From the NCBI RefSeq assembly GCF_900172325.1, contig NZ_FWFR01000001.1, positions 1,690,335 through 1,754,334 of the forward strand: a stretch of 64,000 bases of DNA. Reading direction: 5' to 3'. The notes below the pieces were generated by a model. It saw nothing but the letters and a program-made list of their open reading frames with translations, made no database searches and was not told where the DNA came from. How positions within the stretch are numbered: the stretch's first letter is position 1; each line of letters begins with the position of its first letter. The position numbers and the translations under genes were made by a program. Origin of the DNA: Oceanibacterium hippocampi. GTDB taxonomy: Bacteria > Pseudomonadota > Alphaproteobacteria > Sneathiellales > Sneathiellaceae. This document shows positions 50,768 through 59,555 of the stretch, piece by piece.

Positions 50768-51616
50768 ATGTTCGATTTCCTCTACCTTCACCTCGATACC
50801 CTCGAGCGGCTGGCATTGGTCGCGATCGTCGTCGCCGGCGCCCATCTCGCCGTCCGCATGGTGCGCGGGGCCAGCGAGCGGCTCATGGCGCGCAGCCTCG
50901 ACCGCTCCTACTCCAAGGCCCGGACGGTCAACAGCCTGGCGACCAGCATCCTCGTTTTCTGTCTCTATTTCGGCGCGCTTGGCTGGGGGCTGAGCGAGCT
51001 CGGCGTTCCGCTGACCGCCTATTTCGCCAGCGCCTCGATCATCGGGCTCGCGGTCGCCTTCGGCTCGCAGGGCATCGTGCAGGACGTGATGACCGGCCTC
51101 ACGGTGCTGCTCTCCGGCCAGTTCGACGTCGGCGACATGGTGCAGATCGGCGACCAGGCGGGCATCGTTCAGAAGATCGGCATGCGTTTCACCGTGCTGC
51201 AGAACGCCATGGGCGCCCAGGTCATCATCCCGAACCGCTCGATCGGCAACGTCACCAACTACCCGCGCGGCTATGTGCGTATCGCCGCCGATGTCACCCT
51301 GCCGGCGGCGCCGGAGCGCGCGGCCGAGGCCGAGGCCGTGACGCGTGCCGTGACCGCCTCGGTGAGCGAGCAGTTCGCCGGCATCTTCCGGGCGCCGTCG
51401 GAATTCGTCGGCCGGTTCACGACCTCCTCGGGCCGGACCTATTTCCGCGTCAAGTTCCGCATCTGGCCTGGCAGGGGCGGACCGGTCGAGACCGCCTTCA
51501 AGCAGGAACTCATGCAGGCGCTGAAGAAGATCGACCCGGATTACGCCGACTGGATGGTGAGCGTGACCTACGAGGTCGAGAAGCCGTTGCCACCGACGCG
51601 GAAGGGAAGAAGGTAG
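50768..51616 (+). CDS. MscS-family small-conductance mechanosensitive channel
   Basis: 282 residues, start ATG 50768 (MFDFLYLHL). Three N-terminal membrane helices lead into the pore/beta domain ASASIIGLAVAFGSQGIVQDVMTGLTVLLSGQFDVGDMVQIGDQAGIVQKIGMRFTVLQNAMGAQVIIPNRSIGNVTNYPRG, the classic MscS motif. It releases solutes upon hypo-osmotic shock. Length and order are typical of the short MscS type. Confidence 0.93.
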   Translation: MFDFLYLHLDTLERLALVAIVVAGAHLAVRMVRGASERLMARSLDRSYSKARTVNSLATSILVFCLYFGALGWGLSELGVPLTAYFASASIIGLAVAFGSQGIVQDVMTGLTVLLSGQFDVGDMVQIGDQAGIVQKIGMRFTVLQNAMGAQVIIPNRSIGNVTNYPRGYVRIAADVTLPAAPERAAEAEAVTRAVTASVSEQFAGIFRAPSEFVGRFTTSSGRTYFRVKFRIWPGRGGPVETAFKQELMQALKKIDPDYADWMVSVTYEVEKPLPPTRKGRR

Positions 51617-51733
51617 GGCCAGGCGCAAGCGCTTCCGGAACGCGATGGCGGACGGGTAGACGCTCGCGCGTGTGGCGCCGGCTTCCGACGTATAATCCTT
51701 GCAAAATTAAAACATTTCTTTGAATATGCATGG

Positions 51734-52906
51734 ATGATACGTCGCCGTCAAACCTCGCTCGTCCGCGAAGCCCTCCGCCGCCAGGCGGCCGTCGCGCTCA
51801 TCGGGCCGCGCCAGGTCGGCAAGACGACCCTGGCCCATGAGATCGCCGAGGGCCAAGGGTCGCTCTATCTCGACCTGGAAGCCGCGGCGGATCGCGACAA
51901 GCTGGCCGACCCGGCGCTGTTCCTCGGCGCATACGAGGATCGGCTCGTGATCCTCGACGAGATTCACCGGGTGCCTGAGCTGTTCCAGGAATTGCGCGGG
52001 TTGATCGACCGGGGACGCCGCCACGGCAGAAGGACCGGGCGTTTCCTTCTCCTCGGTTCCGCCTCGATGGAGTTGCTCCGGCAGTCCGGCGAGAGCCTGG
52101 CGGGCCGCATCGAATATGTCGAGATGAACCCGCTCGATGTCATGGAGGCCGCGCCGGATTCCGCGAGCCTCAGGACCTTGTGGATCCGAGGCGGCTTCCC
52201 GGACAGCGCCCTGGCGGCAACCGATGTCGACAGCCTGACGTTTCGCCAGAACTTCATCCGTACCTATCTGGAGCGTGATGTCCCGCAATTCGGTCGCCGC
52301 ATCCCGGCCGAAACGCTCAGGCGTCTCTGGACCATGCTGGCGCACGGGCAGGGATCGCTCCTCAACGCATCCCGGCTTGCCAGCGGGCTGTCGGTCACTT
52401 CGCCGACCGTGACTGCCTACATCGACTTGCTGGTCGACCTGCTCCTGGTCCGCCGGCTGCGGCCGTTTCACGCGAACGTGGGCAAGCGCCTGGTCAAGTC
52501 GCCGAAGATATACGTGCGGGACAGCGGGCTGGTGCATGCCCTGCTGGGCATTGCGGACTACAACGCGCTGGCCGGGCATCCGGTGGTCGGGCCGAGCTGG
52601 GAGGGCTTCGTGATCGAGAACCTGCTGGCCGTCGCTCCGCCCCGGACGGAGGCGAGCTTCTACAGGACGTCCGCCGGCGCGGAAATCGACCTGCTGCTTG
52701 AGCTCCCGGGCGATAGCGGCCTCTGGGCCGTCGAGATCAAGCGCGGCCTGTCGGCGAAACCGGGAAAGGGCTTCCACAACGCTCGCCAGGATCTCGCGCC
52801 GGCCCGCTGCTTCGTCGTCCACGGGGGCGAGGAGCGCTATCCGCTTGCCCCGGACGTCGAGGCTATCGGACTGCGGGAGATGATGCGGCTGGTCGCCGAC
52901 CTCTGA
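51734..52906 (+). CDS. AAA ATPase with C-terminal DUF4143 domain
   Basis: 390 residues. Walker A GPRQVGKTT, Walker B LVILDEIHRVPELFQELRGLI, sensor LLLGSASMELLRQSGESLAGRIEYVEMNPL, then the DUF4143 domain with a PD-(D/E)XK-like pattern near the C-terminus (AEIDLLLELPG...WAVEIKRGLS). These ATPases are widespread, often patchily distributed, and their role is unresolved, possibly in phage- or plasmid-related conflict. A TATAAT (51691-51696) lies in an AT-rich patch 38 bp upstream. Confidence 0.85.
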   Translation: MIRRRQTSLVREALRRQAAVALIGPRQVGKTTLAHEIAEGQGSLYLDLEAAADRDKLADPALFLGAYEDRLVILDEIHRVPELFQELRGLIDRGRRHGRRTGRFLLLGSASMELLRQSGESLAGRIEYVEMNPLDVMEAAPDSASLRTLWIRGGFPDSALAATDVDSLTFRQNFIRTYLERDVPQFGRRIPAETLRRLWTMLAHGQGSLLNASRLASGLSVTSPTVTAYIDLLVDLLLVRRLRPFHANVGKRLVKSPKIYVRDSGLVHALLGIADYNALAGHPVVGPSWEGFVIENLLAVAPPRTEASFYRTSAGAEIDLLLELPGDSGLWAVEIKRGLSAKPGKGFHNARQDLAPARCFVVHGGEERYPLAPDVEAIGLREMMRLVADL

Positions 52907-52927
52907 CCGGCCACTTCCGCTGCGTGC

Positions 52928-53590
52928 TCAGCCCGAGAGCCTCGTCGAGGCGACAGCGCGGAGGCGGTCGCCGAGCATCCAGGCGTGGAACGGCCCGGGA
53001 AACAGTCCGGCGAAGGCCCGGTCGAGCACGTTGAGGCCGCCGGTATAGGCGCCGAAGGCGGGCATCACGAGGCGCCGGCCGTCGGTCGCGAAACAGGCCC
53101 GCGTCACCCGGCGCCCGCGCACGCTGACCGCGGCCTTCGGATGCAGGTGACCGGCGACCTCGCCGGCTTCCGCGTCAGCGCGGGGTTCGTGGCGGAAATG
53201 CAGGCCGCCGAAATGGACTTCCGGCGCCGCCCGGCCGCCGAGATCGCGGGGCGGCTCCGGGTCGTGGTTGCCGGTGATCCAGACCCAGTCGGTCACCGCG
53301 GTGAGGGCCCGGATGCGGGCGCGTTCCTCGCCGTCCAGGGTCGCCGGACCCTGTTCGTCGTGAAAACTGTCGCCGAGCGCGATCAGCGTGGTCGGGCCGA
53401 GGGCCGCCACCAGCGCCTCGATCCGGGCCAGCGTCTCCCGCGTGTCGAAGGGCGGCAGCGGGCCGTGGCCGCGCCGGGCGAGCGCCGTCCCCTTCTCGAA
53501 ATGCAGGTCCGAGACGACGAGCAGGCGGGCGGCGGGCCACCAGAGCGCGCCGTTCGGCTGACCCTCCAGCCTCTCCCCGTTGACGATCAT
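52928..53590 (-). CDS. pdeM: PdeM, ligase-associated DNA-damage metallophosphoesterase
   Basis: 220 residues with calcineurin-like motifs DLHFEKG, GDSFHDE, GNHD and late GHLHPKA. The family acts with Lhr and a dedicated ATP-dependent DNA ligase in DNA-damage response. It is 30 bp downstream of lhr in the same orientation. The ligase and exonuclease partners that usually complete the cluster are absent from this window. Confidence 0.9.
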   Translation of the reverse strand: MIVNGERLEGQPNGALWWPAARLLVVSDLHFEKGTALARRGHGPLPPFDTRETLARIEALVAALGPTTLIALGDSFHDEQGPATLDGEERARIRALTAVTDWVWITGNHDPEPPRDLGGRAAPEVHFGGLHFRHEPRADAEAGEVAGHLHPKAAVSVRGRRVTRACFATDGRRLVMPAFGAYTGGLNVLDRAFAGLFPGPFHAWMLGDRLRAVASTRLSG

Positions 53591-53620
53591 GCTGTCATCC
53601 CGTTCACCTTTCCCGGATCC

Positions 53621-56110
53621 TTAGAGAAGCCGTGTCGCCTCGGCAATCAGATCGTCGGCGACCTCGTCGATCAGCGCGTCCTGGGCGGCGCCATGAACCG
53701 GTTCGCGGCCGATCTCCAGCATCACCGGCACGGCCAGCGGCGAGACCCGGTCGAGGCGGCGGGTGACGATATGGCCGCGGATGCGGCGCAGCATCTCGGC
53801 CAGCCGGGCGATGTCCAGCAGCCCGCGCGCGGCGTCGGCCCGGGTCGCCTCGAGCAGCACGTGGTCGGGCTCGTGGCTCCTGAGCACGTCGTAGATCAGG
53901 TCCGACGACACGGTGAGCTGGCGGCCCGACTTCTCGGCGCCCGGGTGGCGCCGCTCGATCAGGCCGGCGATCAGCGCGACATTGCGGAAGGTGCGCTTCA
54001 TCAGGCTCGATTCGGCGAGCCAGGCCTCGAGGTCGTCGCCCAGCATGTCCTCGTCGAACAGCGCCGGGATGTCGTGGGGCTCGCGCAGGGACCAGACGGC
54101 AAGCGCATATTCGCTGGCGACGAAGCCGAGCGGCTGGAAGCCGGCCCGCTCCATGCGCCGGGTCAGCAGCATGCCGAGGGTCTGGTGCGCCAGCCGGCCC
54201 TCGAACGGATAGGCGACCATGTAATGCTTCCTGCCGCGCGGGAAGGTCTCGACCAGCAGCTCGCCGGCGCGCGGCAGGATCGAGCGCCATGCCTGGATGC
54301 GAAGCCATTCGGCGACCTGCTTCGGGAGACCGCGATGCTGTCCGGGCTCGGCGATCATCCGCCGCACGCGCTCGGCCAGGAAGGTCGAGAGCGGGAACTT
54401 GCCGCCCATGTAGGAGGGGATCTTCGGATCCTCCGAACGGCTCCGCGAGACGATCGCCGACAGTTCGCGCAGACCCTCGAAGCGCAGCACCTCGCCGGCG
54501 AACAGGAAGGTGTCGCCGATGGCCAGCTGCTCGATGAAGCCTTCCTCGATCTCGCCCAGCACCCGGCCGCGGCCGAGCCGGACCTTCAGCATCGGCGCCT
54601 CGATGATGGTGCCGACATTCATCCGGTACTGGCGCGCGGCGGTCGGCGTGGCGATCCGGTAGAGTCCGTCCCTGTTGCGGCGCAGCCGGTGATACTGCGG
54701 GTAGGCCTTGAGCGCGTAGCCGCCGGTGGTGACGAAATCGAGCACCCGGTCGAAGGTCTCGCGCGGCAGATCGCGGTAGGGCGCGGCGCTCCGCACTTCG
54801 GCGAACGCGGCGTCGGCGGTGAAGGGCTCGGCGCAACCTAGCCCCTGGAGATGCTGGGCCAGCACGTCGAGGCCGCCCGGCGGCGGTTCCTCGCCGTCGA
54901 GCGCGCGTTCGGCGACCGCCTCGACCGCAGCCTCGCACTCCAGCACCTCGAAGCGGTTCGAGGGCACGAGGATCGCCCGGCTCGGCTCGTCGAGCCGATG
55001 GTTGGCGCGGCCGATCCGCTGCAGGGTGCGGGCGATCCCCTTCGGCGCGCCGAGCTGCACGACCAGGTCGACGTCGCCCCAGTCGATGCCCAGATCGAGC
55101 GTCGAGGTGCAGACCACGGCGCGCAACTTGCCGGCGACCATCGCCGCCTCGACCTTGCGGCGTTGCTCCGGCGCCAGCGAGCCGTGATGCAGCGCGATCG
55201 GCAGGTTGTCGTCGTTGAGCCGCCAGAGGGTCTGGAATACGAACTCGGCCTGGCTGCGGGTATTGACGAAGACCAGTGCCGTTCGGGCTTTCGCGATCGC
55301 CGCTAGGACCTCGGCCAGCGCGTGCCGCGTCGAATGCCCGGCCCAGGGAATGCGCGCGCCGGAATCGTGCACCGTGACCTCGGGCAGCACGCCGTCGGCG
55401 CCGCGCACCAGCACCGCCTCGCCACCCGGGACCAGCGCCTGGCGCGCGGCGTCCGGGTCGGCGACGGTCGCCGACAGGCCGATGATCCTGAGCCCGGGCG
55501 CCAGCCTGACCAGCCGGGCGAGGCCCAGCATCATCAGGTCGCCGCGCTTGCTGCCCCGTAGCGCGTGGAACTCGTCGATGATCACCGTGTCGAGGGCGGC
55601 GAAGAAACGCCGCGAATCGCGGTAGGCGACCATCAGCGCGAGCTGCTCCGGCGTGGTCAACAGGATGTCCGGCGGGTTGACGAACTGGCGCTGTCGCTTG
55701 GACGCCTTGGTGTCGCCGCTCCGCGTCTCGATGGTGATGTCGAGCGCCATCTCTCGAACCGGATCCTCGAGGTTCCGGGCGACATCGACGGCGAGCGCCT
55801 TGAGCGGCGAGAGATAGAGGGTATGGAGCCGGCGCGGCGCCGTCCCGGCCTTCGCCCGCCCGTCGCGCCGGCTGAGCGCGACCAGCGACGGCAGGAAGCC
55901 GGCCAGCGTCTTGCCACCGCCGGTCGGTGCGATCAGCAGGGCCGAGCGCCCGGCGGCCATGACATCCAGCAGCGCCGCCTGGTGGTCGCGGATGCGCCAG
56001 CCGCGCCCGGCGAACCAGTCGGCGAAGCGGGGCGGCAGGATGGCGGGCGGGCGACCGCGATCCTGCGGGACCGGTTGCGTTGGCGTAAAGGGTGCGGGAT
56101 CTTCCATCAT
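53621..56110 (-). CDS. lhr: Lhr-type ligase-associated DEXH-box helicase
   Basis: About 829 residues from ATG 56110 (or 56107; neither has a strong ribosome-binding site). A frame continuing to 58084 exists but is antisense to the MFS gene and is rejected. Walker A IAPTGGGKT, DEXH motif VIIDEFHALRG, motif III-like GLSATV, motif VI QRIGRANHRLDEPSR, and a C-terminal winged-helix/Lhr-core region are present. This protein unwinds DNA or RNA-DNA duplexes in repair, in company with PdeM downstream. Confidence 0.9.
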   Translation of the reverse strand: MMEDPAPFTPTQPVPQDRGRPPAILPPRFADWFAGRGWRIRDHQAALLDVMAAGRSALLIAPTGGGKTLAGFLPSLVALSRRDGRAKAGTAPRRLHTLYLSPLKALAVDVARNLEDPVREMALDITIETRSGDTKASKRQRQFVNPPDILLTTPEQLALMVAYRDSRRFFAALDTVIIDEFHALRGSKRGDLMMLGLARLVRLAPGLRIIGLSATVADPDAARQALVPGGEAVLVRGADGVLPEVTVHDSGARIPWAGHSTRHALAEVLAAIAKARTALVFVNTRSQAEFVFQTLWRLNDDNLPIALHHGSLAPEQRRKVEAAMVAGKLRAVVCTSTLDLGIDWGDVDLVVQLGAPKGIARTLQRIGRANHRLDEPSRAILVPSNRFEVLECEAAVEAVAERALDGEEPPPGGLDVLAQHLQGLGCAEPFTADAAFAEVRSAAPYRDLPRETFDRVLDFVTTGGYALKAYPQYHRLRRNRDGLYRIATPTAARQYRMNVGTIIEAPMLKVRLGRGRVLGEIEEGFIEQLAIGDTFLFAGEVLRFEGLRELSAIVSRSRSEDPKIPSYMGGKFPLSTFLAERVRRMIAEPGQHRGLPKQVAEWLRIQAWRSILPRAGELLVETFPRGRKHYMVAYPFEGRLAHQTLGMLLTRRMERAGFQPLGFVASEYALAVWSLREPHDIPALFDEDMLGDDLEAWLAESSLMKRTFRNVALIAGLIERRHPGAEKSGRQLTVSSDLIYDVLRSHEPDHVLLEATRADAARGLLDIARLAEMLRRIRGHIVTRRLDRVSPLAVPVMLEIGREPVHGAAQDALIDEVADDLIAEATRLL

Positions 56111-56209
56111 GAAGGGTGCGACGGGTTCGACGACAGGGAACGGATAGCGGACACCGGCATGTTCGATTAACAAAAACGCACGGCACCTGTTCGAAAAGCA
56201 TAGGCCAAC

Positions 56210-56944
56210 GTGAACAAACAGCAAACAGATAGCGTCCCGGACAGTTCGGCCCTTGCGGCCGGCGACCTGGCCGCGCGCGTCGAGACCGCGATCGGCGAAC
56301 GCGGCGCGGCGCTCGTCCCGGCCATGCTGGATTCCACGACCTGCCGGGATATCGTCGGCCTCTACGGGGACGATGCCCGCTTCCGCAGTCGCATCGAGAT
56401 GGCCCGGCATGCCTACGGGCTCGGCGACTACGCCTATTTCGACTATCCGTTGCCGCCGGTCGTGGCGGCGCTGCGGACCCGGCTCTACGCCGCGCTCGTC
56501 CCGGTCGCCAACCGCATGATGGCCGCCCTCGGGCGGGAGACCCGCTATCCCGACCGGCTCGAGGACTTCCTCGAACGCTGTCACGCGGCCGGGCAGGCGC
56601 GGCCGACGCCGCTGGTCCTGCATTACCGGACAGGTGGCCACAACCGGCTGCATCGCGATCTCTACGGTCCGACCGTCTTTCCGCTTCAGGCGGTCATCAT
56701 GCTGTCGGCGCCGGAGACGGATTTCACCGGCGGCGAATTCGTGCTGGTCGAGAACCGGCCGCGCCAGCAGGCGCTCTGCAGCGTCTGGCAGCCGGGCCAG
56801 GGCGACATGATCGTCTTCCCGGTCGCCGACCGGCCGGTGCCGGGCAAGCGCGGGATGATGACCGCGTCCATGCGGCACGGGGTCAGCCCCCTGAAATCCG
56901 GCGAGCGCTGGACGCTCGGGATCATCCTGCACGACGCCGCCTGA
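56210..56944 (+). CDS. 2-oxoglutarate/Fe(II)-dependent oxygenase
   Basis: 244 residues starting at GTG 56210. The facial triad is H148-x-D150 (RLHRDLYG) and H223 (SMRHGVSP), with R233 (GERWTLGI) for 2-oxoglutarate. The DSBH region HYRTGGHNRLHRDLYGPTVFPLQAVIMLSAPETDFTGGEFVLVE is typical. The function may be protein or small-molecule hydroxylation; being divergent from lhr in a 100-bp region, it could be repair-related, as some 2OG enzymes are, but this is only inference. Confidence 0.85.
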   Translation: MNKQQTDSVPDSSALAAGDLAARVETAIGERGAALVPAMLDSTTCRDIVGLYGDDARFRSRIEMARHAYGLGDYAYFDYPLPPVVAALRTRLYAALVPVANRMMAALGRETRYPDRLEDFLERCHAAGQARPTPLVLHYRTGGHNRLHRDLYGPTVFPLQAVIMLSAPETDFTGGEFVLVENRPRQQALCSVWQPGQGDMIVFPVADRPVPGKRGMMTASMRHGVSPLKSGERWTLGIILHDAA

Positions 56945-57037
56945 GGCCGCCGGAAGCCGGCGACAACGCCGTGGCTTGCCCCGTCCGGGGCGGCGGGGCA
57001 AGATCGACCTCCCTGCACGCAATATCGTCTGGCCAGC

Positions 57038-58294
57038 TTGTCCTCTTTTCCGTCCGACCCCGATCCGGGCGCCCCGCGCGGGTTGCTTCTCCGGATGTTC
57101 GCCATCTTCGCCATGCTCTATGCCTTCGGCCAGTTCCAGCGCTATTCGGGCGGTGTGCTGATGCCCGAGCTGGTGCGCGATTTCGCGCTCACGCCGGGCC
57201 AGGTCGGGGCGATCGGCGCGGCGCTGTTCTTCTCCGCCGCCTGCGTCCAGCTCCCGGTCGGCGTGTTGCTCGACCGCTACGGCGCGCGCCGCACGATGCC
57301 CGCCGTGACGCTGTTCGGCGTTGCCGGGATCGTCGTCTTCTCTTTCGCCGGCAGTTTCACGACGCTCCTGCTCGGCCGCCTGATGATGGGGCTCGGCTTC
57401 TCCGCCGTGATGATGTCGGCGCTGGTCATCCTCGCCCGCTGGACGCCGCGCGCCCGCTTCGCCACCGTCTGGTCGCGGCTGCTCGCCATCGGCAATATCG
57501 GCGGCATCATGGCGACCGCGCCGCTTGCCGCCGCGATCGCCGGGATCGGCTGGCCGACCGCGATGCTCGGGACCGGCGTCGCGGCGCTGGCGATCATCGC
57601 CTATGGCAGCTGGGTGATCCGCGACGCGCCGCCCGGCTATGTCCCGGCGGCGGCCGGCCCGGCCAGCCTCGGCGAGGCGGTGCAGGGCCTCGTGCAGATC
57701 CTGAAATCCCGACCGTTCCAGCGCATCCTGGCGATGGGGCTGGTCGCCTATGCGCCCTCGATGACCCTGATCGGCCTGTGGGCCGGACCCTACCTGGCCG
57801 ACGTGCACGGTCTCGACCGGGTCGAACGTGGCCATGTCCTGTTCCTGATGGCGGTCGCCTCGCCCTTCGGCATTCTCGCCTTCGGGCCGCTCGACCGGCT
57901 GTTCGGCAGCCGCAAGCGTGTCGTGATCGGTGGTGCGCTGGCCTCGGCCGGTTGCTTCGCGCTGCTCGCATTGCTCGACGCGCCGCCGCTCGCCGTCGCC
58001 GTCGGGCTGTTCGTCGCGGCGACCTTCCTGCAGGGCTACCAGGTGCCGCTCGCGGCCCATTGCCGGGCGAGCTTCGCCGACCACCAGGTGGGCCGGGCCT
58101 CGACCGCGCTCAACCTGACGGCGATCATGGGCGTTGCCCTGATGCAGGTGATCGCGAGCCTCGTGATCGACGGGATGGCCGGGCCGGGCGGCCCGGAGGA
58201 GGGTGCCTACCAGGCGGCCTTCGCCGTCGTCGCGTCGCTGATCCTGGCCGCCATGCTGGTCTATCGGCGGGCCGACGACATTCCGCCGGAATAG
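57038..58294 (+). CDS. MFS transporter
   Basis: 418 residues with twelve membrane segments. The initiator is a TTG at 57038; an alternative ATG at 57095 begins at the first helix. The loop DRYGARRTMP between helices 2 and 3 is the MFS signature, and the second half repeats it in weaker form (DRLFGSRKRVVIGG). The substrate is unknown. It converges with the small YdcZ-like gene 16 bp downstream. Confidence 0.85.
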   Translation: MSSFPSDPDPGAPRGLLLRMFAIFAMLYAFGQFQRYSGGVLMPELVRDFALTPGQVGAIGAALFFSAACVQLPVGVLLDRYGARRTMPAVTLFGVAGIVVFSFAGSFTTLLLGRLMMGLGFSAVMMSALVILARWTPRARFATVWSRLLAIGNIGGIMATAPLAAAIAGIGWPTAMLGTGVAALAIIAYGSWVIRDAPPGYVPAAAGPASLGEAVQGLVQILKSRPFQRILAMGLVAYAPSMTLIGLWAGPYLADVHGLDRVERGHVLFLMAVASPFGILAFGPLDRLFGSRKRVVIGGALASAGCFALLALLDAPPLAVAVGLFVAATFLQGYQVPLAAHCRASFADHQVGRASTALNLTAIMGVALMQVIASLVIDGMAGPGGPEEGAYQAAFAVVASLILAAMLVYRRADDIPPE

Positions 58295-58309
58295 GCCGGG
58301 ACGCCGGTC

Positions 58310-58753
58310 TCAGCCGAGGCGGACCAGCAGGACGCCGCCCAGCAGCATCATCGCGCCGAGCAGGCGGAGCGGCGTGATCGCCTGTTCCGCGTAACCGACA
58401 AGGCCGAAATGATCGAGCAGTAGCGAGATCGTGAGCTGTCCGGCGATGATGCAGCCGATCATGGTGGCGGCGCCGAGCTTCGGCGCGGTCGCGGTGAACG
58501 AGACCACGAAGAAGGCGCCGAGGGCCCCGCCGACCCAGGCCCAGAGCGGCACGCTCGCCATCTCCGGCAGGCGGGGCCAGCGCGTGCCGGTCGCCAGGTT
58601 GTAGGCAAGCAGGACGAGGGTGCCGACGAGGAACGAGACGAAGGCGGCAACCAGCGGCCCGCCGACCGAGCGCGACAGCACGGCGTTGAGGCCGGCCTGA
58701 ACCGGGATCGCGGCGCCGGCGGCGAACGCCCAGGCCATGAAAGCGACATCCAT
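58310..58753 (-). CDS. YdcZ/DUF606-type small DMT transporter
   Basis: 147 residues with five hydrophobic segments. GAAIPVQAGLNAVLSRSVGGPLVAAFVSFLVGTLVLL at the N-terminus and FGLVGYAEQAITPLRLLGAMMLLGGVLLVR at the C-terminus are DUF606 family landmarks. Members may function as homo- or heterodimers of five-helix subunits; only one subunit is present here. Confidence 0.85.
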   Translation of the reverse strand: MDVAFMAWAFAAGAAIPVQAGLNAVLSRSVGGPLVAAFVSFLVGTLVLLAYNLATGTRWPRLPEMASVPLWAWVGGALGAFFVVSFTATAPKLGAATMIGCIIAGQLTISLLLDHFGLVGYAEQAITPLRLLGAMMLLGGVLLVRLG

Positions 58754-58858
58754 CGGGGAGACTCCGGGAGCGATTTGCTGACCGACCGGTCAGGTTCCAC
58801 CGCAGCATAGCCGCATCGGCCGGGCTTCGGCCAGTCCGGGCTTGCCGGCGGTCAGCGT

Positions 58859-59440
58859 TCAGTCAGCGCGGAAATTGGCGCACAGGCCGCGCTGGTCCTC
58901 GGCGTCGACGATCTCGCCGGTCGCCTCGCAGAAGCCGCCGAGGGTGCGGTCGTCGGTGACCGCGCAGGCGCCGAACTTGGCGCAGTCGTCGCAGAGCCCG
59001 AAGCGGCGGTCCTCGCCGATCCGGAGCAGGCCGTCGAGCAGGCGGTCGAGGCCGTCGGCGAGCAGCGCCGCGGTCAGCGGGTCGAGCGATTCGGCGGCGC
59101 GGAGAATCTCGCCGAGCGGATCGCGGTCGAGCAGGGCGCGGCCCTGGTCGGTCAGTTCGAGTTCGATCACGCGGCGGTCGCGGGCGCACTGGACCCGGTG
59201 CAAAAGTCCTTTGCCTTCGAGCGCGATCACCGTCTGCGAGGCCGTTCCCTTGGTCGTCCCGAGATAGGCGGCGAGCGCCCCGGGGCTGCGCGAAAAGCGG
59301 TTGGCCCGGCCCAGATACCGCAAGGCTTCCCATTGCGCCGGGTTCAGGCCGGCACCGAATTGGCGTTCCCGCGCGAGACGGCTCAGGCGCCCGATCCGGG
59401 CGACAATATTCTCGGCGTGGCCAGACGCTGCATCTGTCAT
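58859..59440 (-). CDS. MarR-family regulator with C-terminal cysteine cluster
   Basis: 193 residues from ATG 59440. The winged HTH is LNPAQWEALRYLGRANRFSRSPGALAAYLGTTKGTASQTVIALEGKGLLHRVQCARDRRVIELELTDQG. The C-terminal 45 residues hold C150, C153, C159, C171 and C187 (GLCDDCAKFGACAV, GGFCEATG, GLCANF), suggestive of a metal or redox switch. It is divergent from rpoH, sharing a 115-bp region. Confidence 0.85.
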   Translation of the reverse strand: MTDAASGHAENIVARIGRLSRLARERQFGAGLNPAQWEALRYLGRANRFSRSPGALAAYLGTTKGTASQTVIALEGKGLLHRVQCARDRRVIELELTDQGRALLDRDPLGEILRAAESLDPLTAALLADGLDRLLDGLLRIGEDRRFGLCDDCAKFGACAVTDDRTLGGFCEATGEIVDAEDQRGLCANFRAD

Positions 59441-59555
59441 AGGGATAAAATAGCGACTCGATAATACTGTTGCAACGTCCATCCGCTCCCATATAGTATC
59501 GACCCAATACCAACGGGTCGCCCGACGCGGCCCGACAGGTTCAGGAGCTTGCAAG

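Noticed and set aside
48847-51723. A 958-codon plus-strand frame opposite aconitase X and MscS
   Set aside because: It is a shadow of acnX on the other strand and crosses the mscS gene in another frame; no recognisable domain.
56111-58084. N-terminal extension of the Lhr frame to 1487 codons
   Set aside because: The extension is antisense to the 2OG oxygenase and MFS genes and has no helicase homology; the helicase begins near 56110.
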